A stretch of DNA of 45,388 nt from assembly GCF_004402235.1 (NCBI RefSeq), contig NZ_SOFS01000035.1:1-45388 (forward strand). Direction: 5' to 3'. How positions within the stretch are numbered: the first letter of the stretch is position 1; each line of letters begins with the position of its first letter. This document shows, piece by piece, positions 18,119 to 28,321 of the stretch. Made by a program: the position numbers and the translations under genes. The notes beneath the pieces were generated by a model, which was not told the origin of the DNA, searched no databases, and saw only the letters and a program-made list of their open reading frames with translations. Source of the DNA: Cryobacterium glucosi (lineage in GTDB: Bacteria > Actinomycetota > Actinomycetes > Actinomycetales > Microbacteriaceae).

Positions 18119-18269
18119 ATATTCACCCGCAGGATTCGGCCCGAGGTGGGTTTCTTGGTAGGGTAATGACCGGTTCGCCCCGCAGCGCTGCTTTTGTCGT
18201 GCTCGACGTTCCGACCCATTTTTCGTCTTCGCGAGAGCAGAGCTCCCCGCCCCGAACCAGGAGAAAGCG
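18119..18269 (+). promoter_or_regulatory. Leader before atpB with possible promoter
   Basis: The 150-base gap contains TAGGGT at 18159-18164, a weak -10 candidate with TTCGGC 18 bases upstream. It ends in a strong AGGAG at 18259-18263. No hairpin with a clear T-tract is visible. A separate promoter for the structural atp genes is plausible but not proven. Confidence 0.3.
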
Positions 18270-19082
18270 CTGCTAGAAACCGCCGTAAACCTGATGCTCC
18301 CGTTGGCTACCGGCGACGGTACCTTCCAAGGTCCATCCATCAATGAGTTCTTCCCCGAGGGCGTCTTCTTCGTTGGGACGCCATTCGAGATCAACCGGAT
18401 CATGCTCATCCGCTTCATTGCGATGGCCGCCCTGATCCTGCTCTTCTGGCTCGGCACGCGCCGCATGAAGGTCGTACCGACCCGGCTGCAGAGCCTCGTG
18501 GAGATGGGCCTCGACTTCGCCAGGGTCAACATCGCGGAAAGCATCCTCGGCAAGAAGGAGGGCAAGCGTTTCCTGCCTCTCCTCACGACGATCTTCTTCC
18601 TCGTGCTGTTCATGAACCTCACCGGACCGATCCCGTTCTTCAACATCGCGGGCACGTCGGTGATCGGCGTTCCGCTGCTCCTCGCCGTCATCTCGTACTG
18701 CACCTTCATCTACGCCGGCCTCAAGAAGAACCCGGGCAACTTCGTCCGGAACTCGCTCTTCCCGCCCGGCGTGCCGAAGGCGCTCTACATCATCGTGACG
18801 CCGATCGAGTTCATCTCGACCTTCCTCGTGCGCCCGGTCACGCTGACCCTGCGACTGCTGATGAACATGATCGTCGGCCACCTGCTGCTGGTGCTGTTCT
18901 TCACGGCGACCCAGTTCTTCTTCTTCACGGCCGATGGAGCCTTCAAGCTCTTCGGTGCGGGCACCCTCGTCTTCGGACTCGCGTTCACCCTCTTCGAGGT
19001 GCTGATCGCCGTGCTCCAGGCGTATATCTTCGCCCTGCTCACCGCCGTTTACATCCAGCTCGCGGTGGCTGAAGAACACTAA
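18270..19082 (+). CDS. atpB: ATP synthase subunit a (Fo)
   Basis: Subunit a forms the proton half-channels next to the c-ring. The product has the essential arginine region RPVTLTLRLLMNMIVGH, the helix MNLTGPIPFF, and the C-terminal TAVYIQLAVAEEH. The first ATG is at 18294, but the only good ribosome-binding site, AGGAG at 18259-18263, is 30 bases upstream of it. An in-frame CTG at 18270 lies six bases after AGGAG, and CTG-CTA-GAA-ACC-GCC-GTA-AAC-CTG runs into the ATG. I therefore place the start at CTG 18270 (270 residues); 18294 gives 262. It is the first structural gene of the atp operon. Confidence 0.92.
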   Translation: MLETAVNLMLPLATGDGTFQGPSINEFFPEGVFFVGTPFEINRIMLIRFIAMAALILLFWLGTRRMKVVPTRLQSLVEMGLDFARVNIAESILGKKEGKRFLPLLTTIFFLVLFMNLTGPIPFFNIAGTSVIGVPLLLAVISYCTFIYAGLKKNPGNFVRNSLFPPGVPKALYIIVTPIEFISTFLVRPVTLTLRLLMNMIVGHLLLVLFFTATQFFFFTADGAFKLFGAGTLVFGLAFTLFEVLIAVLQAYIFALLTAVYIQLAVAEEH

Positions 19083-19367
<285 letters not shown>

Positions 19368-19397
19368 TCGTCCTCTTTTTCACCTAGATATGGAGGC

Positions 19398-19949
19398 ATG
19401 ATGCTTCACGCAGTAATTGCAGCCGCCGCGGAAGAGGCGCACAACCCGCTCCTTCCCGCATGGCCGGACATCATTTGGTCCGCGGTGTGCTTTGTCGTGA
19501 TTCTGTTCTTCTTCTGGAAGCTCATCCTTCCGAGGATGCAGAAGATGCTCGACGACCGTGCTGAGGCCATCGAGGGCAACATCGCCAAGGCGGATGACGC
19601 CCAGCGCAAGGCCGAGGCCGCTCTCGAGCAGTACACGGCCCAGCTCGCCGACGCCCGTGCGGAAGCAGGCAAGATCCGCGACGTAGCCCGTGCGGACGGC
19701 CAGAAGATCATCTCCGAACTCAAGGAGCAGGCCGGCGCTGAGGCGGCCCGCATCACCGCGAGTGCCAAGGCCCAGATCGAAGCGGAACGTCAGGCGGCAG
19801 TCCTGTCCCTCCGTGCCGAAGTCGGCACCCTGGCCATCGACCTCGCGTCCGGTGTCATCGGCGAAAGCCTGACGGACGACGCGAAGGCGAGTGCCATCGT
19901 CGACCGTTTCCTGGCCGACCTTGAGGCCTCGGAGAAAGCAGCTAAGTAA
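19398..19949 (+). CDS. atpF: ATP synthase subunit b (Fo)
   Basis: Subunit b is the peripheral stalk, one N-terminal membrane helix (about 25-45, IIWSAVCFVVILFFFWKL) and a long charged coiled coil rich in Ala, Glu, Lys and Arg. The length of 183 residues is normal, and it is not fused to subunit delta as in mycobacteria. Two ATGs stand in tandem (19398 and 19401) behind GGAGG; the second gives the better spacing, so the true N-terminus may be one residue shorter. Its stop overlaps atpH (TAATG). Confidence 0.95.
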   Translation: MMLHAVIAAAAEEAHNPLLPAWPDIIWSAVCFVVILFFFWKLILPRMQKMLDDRAEAIEGNIAKADDAQRKAEAALEQYTAQLADARAEAGKIRDVARADGQKIISELKEQAGAEAARITASAKAQIEAERQAAVLSLRAEVGTLAIDLASGVIGESLTDDAKASAIVDRFLADLEASEKAAK

Positions 19950-20746
19950 TGGGAAGCGCCACCAGGGAAGCTTTGGCCTCAACGAGGGCGGTTCTCGCCG
20001 CCCACGGCCGAACGACCGATCTCGCAACGGGCGAAGGCCTGCTCGACTCCGGCCGTGTCATCGGCGACTCTGCGCAGCTGCTGTCTGCCCTGGTCGATCC
20101 CGCCGCGGATGCCGCAGCCAAGGCGGCACTCGTTGCCGCCGTGTTCTCGGCGAAACTGACCCCCACGGCACTGGACCTGCTCCAGTCGGTGGCCGCCGCG
20201 CGCTGGTCGAGTCACTCCGACCTGCTCGCCGGCATCGAAGAACTGGGGCTGCGGGCCGTTGCGGCCTCTGCCCCGGTCGCGGGTGCCGTGGAAGCGGAAT
20301 TGTTCGAATTCGGAACGGCCGTCGCGTCGAACGGTGAACTCGAACTGGCACTTGCCTCGAAGCTCGGCGCGGTCAGCGCCAAGGTCGGGCTCATCGATTC
20401 CCTGCTCACCGGCAAGGTTTCGGAACAGACCCTCGTGATCGTGCGCCACCTCGTGCAGCAGCCCCGCGGCCGTCGCATCGGTGCACTCCTGCGTTTCTCC
20501 GCGACAATCGTCGCGGACGAGGGCGGCACCGCGATCACGACCGTCTCGACGGCCGAGCTACTGAGTTCCGCACAGCTGGAGCGCCTGCGCACCAGCCTCA
20601 CGGCACGATACGGACGTACGCTGACGATCAACCAGGTCATCGACCGCTCCCTCGTCGGCGGTGTCCGCGTGCAGATCGGTGACGACGTCATCGACGGCAC
20701 CATCGCCACCCGCCTCAAGGATTTGCGACTCCAGCTTGCCGGCTGA
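19949..20746 (+). CDS. atpH: ATP synthase subunit delta (F1)
   Basis: Delta joins the peripheral stalk to the top of the F1 head. At 265 residues it is longer than the E. coli protein (177), as is usual in Actinobacteria, with an extra helical segment in the first 90 residues. The conserved C-terminal pattern VDRSLVGGVRVQIGDDVIDGTI ends the protein and is the family signature. It begins by TAATG overlap with atpF, so b and delta are probably made in balance. A gap of 84 bases with AAAGGGAAG leads to atpA. Confidence 0.94.
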   Translation: MGSATREALASTRAVLAAHGRTTDLATGEGLLDSGRVIGDSAQLLSALVDPAADAAAKAALVAAVFSAKLTPTALDLLQSVAAARWSSHSDLLAGIEELGLRAVAASAPVAGAVEAELFEFGTAVASNGELELALASKLGAVSAKVGLIDSLLTGKVSEQTLVIVRHLVQQPRGRRIGALLRFSATIVADEGGTAITTVSTAELLSSAQLERLRTSLTARYGRTLTINQVIDRSLVGGVRVQIGDDVIDGTIATRLKDLRLQLAG

Positions 20747-20830
20747 CCTCTGGTCAGACGGAACAGAAAAACCACGAGCGGCAACGCTTCGTTCAAGACA
20801 GAACCTGTACAGCCGTACGGGAAAGGGAAG

Positions 20831-22471
20831 ATGATGGCAGAACTAACGATCAGCCCCGATGAGATCCGCGATGCTCTCCAGGACTTCGTCAAGTCCTACG
20901 AGCCGAGCAAGACCGCGACCGCGGAGGTCGGCTACGTCACGACAGCCGGCGACGGTATCGCCCACGTCGAGGGCCTGCCCAGCGTGATGGCCAACGAGCT
21001 CATCAAGTTCGCCGATGGCACCCTGGGCCTCGCCCAGAACCTCGACGAAGACGAGATCGGTGTTGTCGTGCTCGGCGAGTTCGCCGGCATCGTCGAAGGC
21101 ATGGAGGTGCACCGCACCGGAGAGGTGCTCTCCGTTCCCGTCGGCGACGGCTACCTCGGTCGCGTCGTGGACCCGCTCGGCGCCCCGATCGACGGCCTCG
21201 GCCCGATCGAGAGCGAAGGCCGTCGTGCCCTCGAGCTGCAGGCGCCCGGCGTCATGGACCGCAAGTCCGTGCACGAGCCGATGCAGACCGGCATCAAGGC
21301 GATCGACGCGATGATCCCGATCGGCCGCGGACAGCGCCAGCTCATCATCGGTGACCGCCAGACCGGCAAGACCGCCATCGCGATCGACACCATCATCAAC
21401 CAGAAGGCCAACTGGGCCTCGGGAGACGTGAACAAGCAGGTTCGCTGCATCTACGTCGCCATCGGCCAGAAGGGCTCCACGATCGCCGCCGTCAAGGGCG
21501 CGCTCGAGGATGCCGGCGTGATGGAGTACACGACCATCGTCGCCTCCCCGGCGTCCGACCCGGCCGGCTTCAAGTACCTCGCGCCGTACACCGGTTCGGC
21601 AATCGGCCAGCACTGGATGTACGCGGGCAAGCACGTCCTCATCATCTTCGACGACCTGTCCAAGCAGGCGGAGGCCTACCGCGCCGTTTCGCTGCTGCTG
21701 CGTCGTCCGCCGGGACGCGAAGCGTACCCCGGCGATGTGTTCTACCTGCACTCCCGTCTGCTCGAGCGTTGCGCCAAGCTGTCCGACGCGCTCGGCGCGG
21801 GATCGATGACCGGCCTGCCGATCATCGAGACCAAGGCGAACGACGTGTCTGCGTACATCCCGACCAACGTGATCTCGATCACCGACGGCCAGATCTTCCT
21901 GCAGTCCGACCTCTTCAACGCCAACCAGCGTCCGGCGGTCGACGTGGGTATCTCGGTCTCGCGCGTCGGTGGCGATGCGCAGGTCAAGTCGATCAAGAAG
22001 GTCTCCGGAACGCTCAAGCTCGAACTGGCGCAGTACCGCTCGCTCGAGGCCTTCGCGATGTTCGCATCCGACCTCGACGCCGCCAGCCGTCGCCAGCTCG
22101 CCCGCGGCGCCCGCCTGACCGAGCTGCTCAAGCAGCCGCAGTACTCGCCGTATCCGGTCGAGGACCAGGTCGTCTCGATCTGGGCAGGCACGACCGGCAA
22201 GTTCGACGAGGTTCCCGTCGAGGACGTGCTCCGTTTCGAGCGTGGCCTCCTCGACCACCTCGGACGCAACACCGAGGTGTTGAAGACGCTGCGCGACACG
22301 AACGTGCTGAGCGATGAGACCGTTGAGATCCTCGAGCGTGAGGTCAGCGTCTTCAAGCGCGAATTCCAGACCGGTGAGGGCAAGCCGCTCGCCTCCGTCG
22401 GCAAGGAACAGTTCGAAGCGATCACCGCCGACGACGTGAACCAGGAAAAGATTGTCAAGCACCGCCGCTAA
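20831..22471 (+). CDS. atpA: ATP synthase subunit alpha (F1)
   Basis: Alpha is the non-catalytic nucleotide-binding subunit of the F1 hexamer. The 546 residues contain the P-loop GDRQTGKT at about 174-181, the segment [20 protein letters not shown], and [10 protein letters not shown] with the arginine finger that reaches the catalytic site. Two tandem ATGs (20831, 20834) follow GGGAAGG-type ribosome-binding sequence; MAELTISP from the second is the likely mature start. Length is usual for actinobacterial alpha subunits. Confidence 0.97.
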   Translation: MMAELTISPDEIRDALQDFVKSYEPSKTATAEVGYVTTAGDGIAHVEGLPSVMANELIKFADGTLGLAQNLDEDEIGVVVLGEFAGIVEGMEVHRTGEVLSVPVGDGYLGRVVDPLGAPIDGLGPIESEGRRALELQAPGVMDRKSVHEPMQTGIKAIDAMIPIGRGQRQLIIGDRQTGKTAIAIDTIINQKANWASGDVNKQVRCIYVAIGQKGSTIAAVKGALEDAGVMEYTTIVASPASDPAGFKYLAPYTGSAIGQHWMYAGKHVLIIFDDLSKQAEAYRAVSLLLRRPPGREAYPGDVFYLHSRLLERCAKLSDALGAGSMTGLPIIETKANDVSAYIPTNVISITDGQIFLQSDLFNANQRPAVDVGISVSRVGGDAQVKSIKKVSGTLKLELAQYRSLEAFAMFASDLDAASRRQLARGARLTELLKQPQYSPYPVEDQVVSIWAGTTGKFDEVPVEDVLRFERGLLDHLGRNTEVLKTLRDTNVLSDETVEILEREVSVFKREFQTGEGKPLASVGKEQFEAITADDVNQEKIVKHRR

Positions 22472-22522
22472 CCCGCGCGCTGAGACAACCACTATTCACT
22501 GAGAAGGAAGCACAGGAGACAC

Positions 22523-23425
22523 ATGGGAGCGCAACTTCGGGTCTACCGGCAGAAGATCAAGTCTGCCCAGACGATGAAGAAGATCACTCGGGCCATGGAG
22601 TTGATTTCGGCCTCGCGCATTCAGAAGGCGAGGGCGAGGGTTTCGGCCTCGACTCCGTATTCGCAGTCGATCACCCGGGCGGTCTCGGCCGTCGCGACGT
22701 ATTCCAACGTCGCGCACGTTCTGACCACCGAACCGGAGAAGATCGAGCGCGCCGCGGTCGTCATCTTCACGTCGGACCGAGGCCTCGCGGGAGCATTCAG
22801 TTCCCAGGTGCTGCGCGAAGCGGAGTCACTCAGCGAACTGCTGCGCAGCCAGGGCAAGGACGTCGTCTACTTCCTCGTCGGACGCAAGGCTGTTGCCTAC
22901 TTCGGCTTCCGCCGGCGTGCGTCCGAGCGGGTCTGGACCGGCGGCACCGACCAGCCGCAGTTCGAGATTGCGCGGGAGATCAGCGAGTCGCTGCTCGAGA
23001 CCTTTCTTCGCGATGCCGAAGACGGTGGCGTCGACGAGATTCACGTGGTGTTCAACCGCTTCGTGAGCATGGTCACCCAGGTGCCCCAGGTCGTCCGCCT
23101 GCTTCCCCTCGAGGTCGTCGAAGGCGTGGAGGAGCCCGGAGACGGGCAGGTCCTGCCGCTCTACGAATTCGAGCCGGACGTCGAGACGGTCCTGGACGCG
23201 CTCCTGCCGGTGTACATCGAGAGTCGCGTGTTCAACGCGATGCTCCAGTCGGCCGCCGCCGAGCACGCAGCACGCCAGAAGGCGATGCAGTCGGCCGCCG
23301 ACAACGCCGACAAGTTGATCACGACCTTCACCCGGCTGTCCAACAACGCCAGGCAGACCGAGATCACCTCGCAGATTTCCGAGATCGTGGGTGGGGCCGA
23401 TGCGCTCTCATCCGCCAAGAACTAA
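22523..23425 (+). CDS. atpG: ATP synthase subunit gamma (F1)
   Basis: Gamma is the central shaft. The 300-residue protein opens with the conserved [19 protein letters not shown] helix and has [13 protein letters not shown] [13 protein letters not shown], then closes with the long helix [19 protein letters not shown] and a terminus [28 protein letters not shown] and AGGAG precede the ATG. Nothing unusual in length. Confidence 0.96.
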   Translation: MGAQLRVYRQKIKSAQTMKKITRAMELISASRIQKARARVSASTPYSQSITRAVSAVATYSNVAHVLTTEPEKIERAAVVIFTSDRGLAGAFSSQVLREAESLSELLRSQGKDVVYFLVGRKAVAYFGFRRRASERVWTGGTDQPQFEIAREISESLLETFLRDAEDGGVDEIHVVFNRFVSMVTQVPQVVRLLPLEVVEGVEEPGDGQVLPLYEFEPDVETVLDALLPVYIESRVFNAMLQSAAAEHAARQKAMQSAADNADKLITTFTRLSNNARQTEITSQISEIVGGADALSSAKN

Positions 23426-24907
<1,482 letters not shown>

Positions 24908-24909
24908 CC

Positions 24910-25176
24910 ATGGCAGGAGCCCCGCTCACCGTCAGCGTCGTCTCTGCCGACCAGGAAGTCTGGTCCGGCGAGGCGACCATGGTCGTCGCGCGCACCGTCG
25001 AAGGCCAGATCGGCATCCTGCCTGGCCACGAGCCGTTGCTCGCCATCCTGGCGAGCGGCGAAGTGCGCCTGACCCTGCCCGGCGGCGAGAAGATCGTCGC
25101 GCAGGCGGAGGACGGCTTCCTGTCGGTCGCCAACAACCAGGTCACGATCGTCGCGCGCAAAGCGGGGCTCGTCTAG
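24910..25176 (+). CDS. atpC: ATP synthase subunit epsilon (F1), beta-sandwich only
   Basis: Epsilon binds the foot of gamma and the c-ring. The 88-residue product has the N-terminal beta-sandwich with TVSVVSADQEVWSGEA, the motif GQIGILPGHEPLLAIL, and VANNQVTIVA. It stops at residue 88, right after the last sandwich strand. Family members of 120-138 residues carry a C-terminal two-helix domain that regulates ATP hydrolysis; it is missing here, and no frame-shifted continuation is seen before the next gene. Start is the ATG at 24910 (AGAAGGAG upstream); the open frame from 24877 is an atpD shadow. Confidence 0.93.
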   Translation: MAGAPLTVSVVSADQEVWSGEATMVVARTVEGQIGILPGHEPLLAILASGEVRLTLPGGEKIVAQAEDGFLSVANNQVTIVARKAGLV

Positions 25177-25193
25177 CCGTGTCGATCTAGCCC

Positions 25194-25964
25194 GTGCTGC
25201 TCCTGCTGCCGCCGTCCGAGACGAAACGCACAGGCGGTACCGGCGAACCGCTCGATCTGAATCACCTCAGGTACCCGTCGCTGAACGCTCAGCGGCGGGT
25301 ACTCGTGCGTGAGCTGCGCTCACTCGCCCGGCACCCCGAAGCCATGATGGCCGCCCTCAAGCTCGGCCGCACCCAGTCCGGCGAGGTCGCCCACAACCGG
25401 GCGCTCACAACCGCCCCGACGACGGCGGCCCTCGACCGGTACACCGGAGTGCTCTACGACGCGCTCGACGCCCAGACCCTGACCCTCGCCGACCGCGACT
25501 GGGCCGCGGCCCACGTGCTGGTCCACTCGGCCCTGTTCGGTCCGATCGGCGCCCTCGATCCGATTCCGGCCTACCGGCTGTCGACGACGAGCCGGCTGCC
25601 CGGACTCGTGCTGAAGCAGCACTGGGGCCCGCGCATCGCGGCACTGCTCGCCCAGGAGCCCGGCCTCGTGCTCGACCTCCGCTCCGCGGGCTACGTCGCC
25701 CTCGGTGCCGCACCGGCCCGGGTCGGCTCGGTCGTGCTCCGCGTCGTGACGGAGACCCCCGACGGGCAGGTGCGCGCCCTCAACCACTTCAACAAGACCG
25801 CGAAGGGCCGGTTCACCCGTGCCCTGATCCGGAGCGCCCCCGAGCTCGCGACCCTCGACGACTTGCTGGACTGGGCTCCCGGCGCCGGCTTCACCCTGCG
25901 TGCGGCGGGGCCCGCCTCGCTCGAGCTTCTGGAAGACGCGCCGCTCGCCAGGGCCCTCGCCTGA
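25194..25964 (+). CDS. YaaA/DUF328 (UPF0246) family protein
   Basis: The 256-residue product begins with [14 protein letters not shown], the hallmark N-terminus of the YaaA family, and has the conserved [27 protein letters not shown] and [13 protein letters not shown] segments. In E. coli YaaA lowers free iron during peroxide stress and binds DNA; the biochemical activity is not settled. The GTG at 25194 lies 17 bases after atpC, so it may be read through from the atp operon. It occupies the position where other actinobacteria keep unrelated genes after atpC. The function here is inferred from the family. Confidence 0.88.
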   Translation: MLLLLPPSETKRTGGTGEPLDLNHLRYPSLNAQRRVLVRELRSLARHPEAMMAALKLGRTQSGEVAHNRALTTAPTTAALDRYTGVLYDALDAQTLTLADRDWAAAHVLVHSALFGPIGALDPIPAYRLSTTSRLPGLVLKQHWGPRIAALLAQEPGLVLDLRSAGYVALGAAPARVGSVVLRVVTETPDGQVRALNHFNKTAKGRFTRALIRSAPELATLDDLLDWAPGAGFTLRAAGPASLELLEDAPLARALA

Positions 25965-25984
25965 CGAACCCCGGCACCCGGCCG

Positions 25985-25990
25985 TATGCT
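25985..25990 (+). promoter_or_regulatory. -10 box of mdh, leaderless
   Basis: TATGCT is followed by exactly six bases (GGCAGC) and the GTG of mdh at 25997. The predicted transcript starts on the first base of the start codon. Confidence 0.5.
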
Positions 25991-25996
25991 GGCAGC

Positions 25997-26992
25997 GTGT
26001 CCACTCCAACGATGAATGTCACCGTAACCGGCGCCGGCGGCCAGATCGGCTACGCGCTGCTCTTCCGGATCGCGTCCGGCCAGATGTTCGGCCCGACGAC
26101 TCCGGTCAACCTCCGGCTCCTCGAAATCCCGGCCGGGCTCGCCGCCGCGGCGGGGACGGCCCTCGAACTCGAGGACTGCGCCTTCCCACTGTTGCGGGAC
26201 GTGATGGTGACGGATGACCCCACGCGCGCCTTCGACGGGGTGAACGTCGCCCTCCTCGTGGGCTCCCGTCCGCGCGGCATCGGCGAGGAACGCGTTGCGC
26301 TTCTCGAGGGGAACGGCCGCATCTTCGGGCCGCACGGCACCGCCATCAACGCGGGGGCGGCATCCGACGTTCGCGTGCTCGTCGTGGGCAACCCGGCCAA
26401 CACGAACGCGCTCGTCGCCGCCGCGTTCGCCCCGGACATTCCCGCCGAGCGCTTCACCGCGCTGACCCGGCTCGACCACAACCGCGGCGTCGCCCAGCTC
26501 GCGGTGCGGCTCGGGGTGCACGTCTCCGAGATCGACGGCCTCGCCATCTGGGGCAACCACTCGGCGACGCAGTATCCGGACGTCTTCCACGCGACGGCCG
26601 CTGGGCGACCGGTTCGCGAGCTCGTCGACGAGGACTGGCTCGCCGGAACCTTCATTCCGCGGGTCGAGAAGCGCGGCTACGAGATCATCACCGCGCGCGG
26701 CGCCTCCTCGGCGGGGTCGGCAGCCGAGGCGACGATCGACCACGTCTACGACTGGGTGCACGGCACCGGCGCGCGCTGGACATCCGCCGCAATCGTCTCC
26801 GACGGCTCATACGGGGTGCCGGAGGGCCTGGTCTGCTCCTTCCCGGTGCGGTCGGTCGACGGCCAGTGGCAGATCGTGCAGGGCCTCGAACTGAACGCCT
26901 TCTCCCGGACCCGGATCGACGCATCCGTTGCCGAACTCATCGAGGAACGCGACCACGTGCGCGCCCTCGGCCTTCTTCCCGCCGCCCGCTGA
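25997..26992 (+). CDS. mdh: Malate dehydrogenase
   Basis: It interconverts malate and oxaloacetate with NAD+ in the citric acid cycle. The 331-residue product is of the cytosolic-type MDH: N-terminal [17 protein letters not shown]ossmann loop, LLEIP, the mobile arginine loop [29 protein letters not shown] (usually HNRA), and the catalytic histidine in [12 protein letters not shown]. The GTG start is chosen because TATGCT ends six bases before it; an internal ATG at residue 6 is an alternative. It is monocistronic and ends against a hairpin shared with the convergent tag gene. Confidence 0.95.
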   Translation: MSTPTMNVTVTGAGGQIGYALLFRIASGQMFGPTTPVNLRLLEIPAGLAAAAGTALELEDCAFPLLRDVMVTDDPTRAFDGVNVALLVGSRPRGIGEERVALLEGNGRIFGPHGTAINAGAASDVRVLVVGNPANTNALVAAAFAPDIPAERFTALTRLDHNRGVAQLAVRLGVHVSEIDGLAIWGNHSATQYPDVFHATAAGRPVRELVDEDWLAGTFIPRVEKRGYEIITARGASSAGSAAEATIDHVYDWVHGTGARWTSAAIVSDGSYGVPEGLVCSFPVRSVDGQWQIVQGLELNAFSRTRIDASVAELIEERDHVRALGLLPAAR

Positions 26993-27019
26993 CCGCCTCT
27001 TCACTCTCGGCCAGGGTTA

Positions 27020-27070
27020 CCTTTCCGGTCGAAAGTGCCAGATGCGTCGGTCACTCTCGACCGGAAAAGG
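27020..27070. terminator. Bidirectional hairpin between mdh and tag
   Basis: TTTCCGGTCGAAAGTG (27022-27037) pairs with CACTCTCGACCGGAAA (27052-27067), 16 positions with one A-C mismatch, extended by CC/GG around a bulge. The loop is 14 bases. Read rightward it ends in purines, read leftward likewise, so there is no classic T-tract. CACTCTCG-like words recur at 27002, 27052 and 27072. Confidence 0.55.
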
Positions 27071-27083
27071 AACTCTCGCTCGG

Positions 27084-27704
27084 TCAGGGGGCGCGGTGGC
27101 AGCCGGCGATGTGGTCGTCGACGAGGCCCGCGGACTGCATCAGCGCGTACATCGTCGTCGGGCCGACGAAACGGTAGCCGCGGGTGCGGAGATCCTTGCT
27201 GAGCGCCGTCGAATCCGGGGTGATCGCCGGGACGTCTCCGAGTTCCCGCGGCCGGATGGCGCGGGCGGGCGGAGCGAAGCTCCAGATCAGGTCGCTGAGA
27301 CTCTCGCCGAGGTTCTGGGTGACCCTGGCATTGCCGATCGCGGCCTCGATCTTGCCGCGGTGCCGGATGATGGCGGCGTTGTCGAGGAGCCGTTCGACGT
27401 CGGCCGCGGTCATGGCCGCGACCCTGTCGACGTCGAAGCCGTGGAACGCCGCACGGAACGCCGGTCGACGACGAAGGATCGTGATCCAGGAGAGCCCGGC
27501 CTGGAACCCCTCGAGGCAGAGCTTCTCGAAGAGCCGCTCATCGTCGCGGAGGGGGCGACCCCACTCCTCGTCGTGGTACCGGCGGTACTCGGGGTCGCCG
27601 TTCGCCCACGCGCAGCGTACGACTCCGTCGTCACCGGTGCGGAGGGCGCTCGGGGGCACCGCCGGGAGTGCCGTCGCACCGCCCCTGGGTGCCGGGTCGG
27701 TCAC
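27084..27704 (-). CDS. tag: DNA-3-methyladenine glycosylase I
   Basis: Tag removes 3-methyladenine from alkylated DNA. The 206-residue product has CAWANGDPEYRRYHDEEWG, where the Cys and His are the first two zinc ligands, the motif GFQAGLSWITILRRR with the base-flipping region, and the C-terminal DDHIAGCH with the other two ligands. It has a helix-hairpin-helix-type fold. The GTG at 27704 overlaps the ogt stop as GTGA, so it is translationally coupled to ogt; the frame open to 27740 would intrude further into ogt. Confidence 0.92.
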   Translation of the reverse strand: MTDPAPRGGATALPAVPPSALRTGDDGVVRCAWANGDPEYRRYHDEEWGRPLRDDERLFEKLCLEGFQAGLSWITILRRRPAFRAAFHGFDVDRVAAMTAADVERLLDNAAIIRHRGKIEAAIGNARVTQNLGESLSDLIWSFAPPARAIRPRELGDVPAITPDSTALSKDLRTRGYRFVGPTTMYALMQSAGLVDDHIAGCHRAP

Positions 27705-28201
27705 GAACGGTACTCGATGCCCTCGTGGCCGAGCAACCACTCCTTGGTCGGGATGCCGCTGCCGCCGCTGTAGCCGGTGATGCGGCCGTTGCTCGCGAGC
27801 ACGCGGTGGCAGCCGATCAGGATCGGCAGCGGGTTCGCGCCGACGGCCCCGCCGATCGCTCGCCCGGAGCCCGGCCGGTCGATGGAGAGGCCGAGTTCGC
27901 CGTAACTCGTGACCGTTCCGAAGTCGAGCTCGTCGAGGCGCGCCCAGACCGCACGCTGGAATGCGGTGCCGCCGGCGAGGTGCATCGGAACGTCGAAACG
28001 GGTGCGGGTGCCCGCGAAGTACTCGGTGAGCTGTTTCGCGGCTTCTTCGAGCACGGGGGAGGGGTGCTCCGGCTGGGTTTCGAGCGGCAGGTGCCCGTCG
28101 CGCTCGATGGCGAGCGTGAGGACGCCGACGTCGTCGCCGGTGAGTTCCAGCCGGCCGATGGGGCTGGGGAGACGGATCAAGGCGGTCGGGATGCTGTCCA
28201 T
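27701..28201 (-). CDS. ogt: Methylated-DNA--protein-cysteine methyltransferase
   Basis: This suicide enzyme moves methyl groups from O6-methylguanine to its own cysteine. The 166-residue product has an N-terminal domain, the DNA-binding helix TAFQRAVWARLDELDFGTVTSYGEL-like region, the arginine finger context SGRAIGGAVGANPLP, and the active-site motif IGCHRVLASNG. The usual PCHRV is GCHRV here; the reactive Cys, His and Arg are present. It leads the two-gene alkylation repair operon ogt-tag. TACAGT ends six bases before its ATG, so expression is probably leaderless. No Ada-type regulator is adjacent. Confidence 0.93.
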   Translation of the reverse strand: MDSIPTALIRLPSPIGRLELTGDDVGVLTLAIERDGHLPLETQPEHPSPVLEEAAKQLTEYFAGTRTRFDVPMHLAGGTAFQRAVWARLDELDFGTVTSYGELGLSIDRPGSGRAIGGAVGANPLPILIGCHRVLASNGRITGYSGGSGIPTKEWLLGHEGIEYRS

Positions 28202-28207
28202 GGTTCG

Positions 28208-28213
28208 ACTGTA
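28208..28213 (-). promoter_or_regulatory. -10 box of ogt, leaderless
   Basis: On the minus strand TACAGT (28213-28208) is followed by CGAACC and the ATG at 28201, a spacing of exactly six. Confidence 0.5.
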
Positions 28214-28288
28214 GTCGGCGTCCGCGCGCGCCTCTGGCGGGTTTCGGACCTGGGGAAAACCCGGCGCGAGCCGCGTCTGGTGGGGAGG

Positions 28289-28319
28289 CGCGGCATCCGT
28301 GCCCGGGCCGGATGCCGCG
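28289..28319 (-). terminator. Hairpin after the quinone oxidoreductase gene
   Basis: CGCGGCATCCG (28289-28299) pairs perfectly with CGGATGCCGCG (28309-28319), 11 pairs with a nine-base loop that is itself self-complementary. It begins three bases past the stop of the minus-strand gene. Both arms are built from the over-represented genome word GCATCCG. Confidence 0.6.
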
Positions 28320-28321
28320 GC

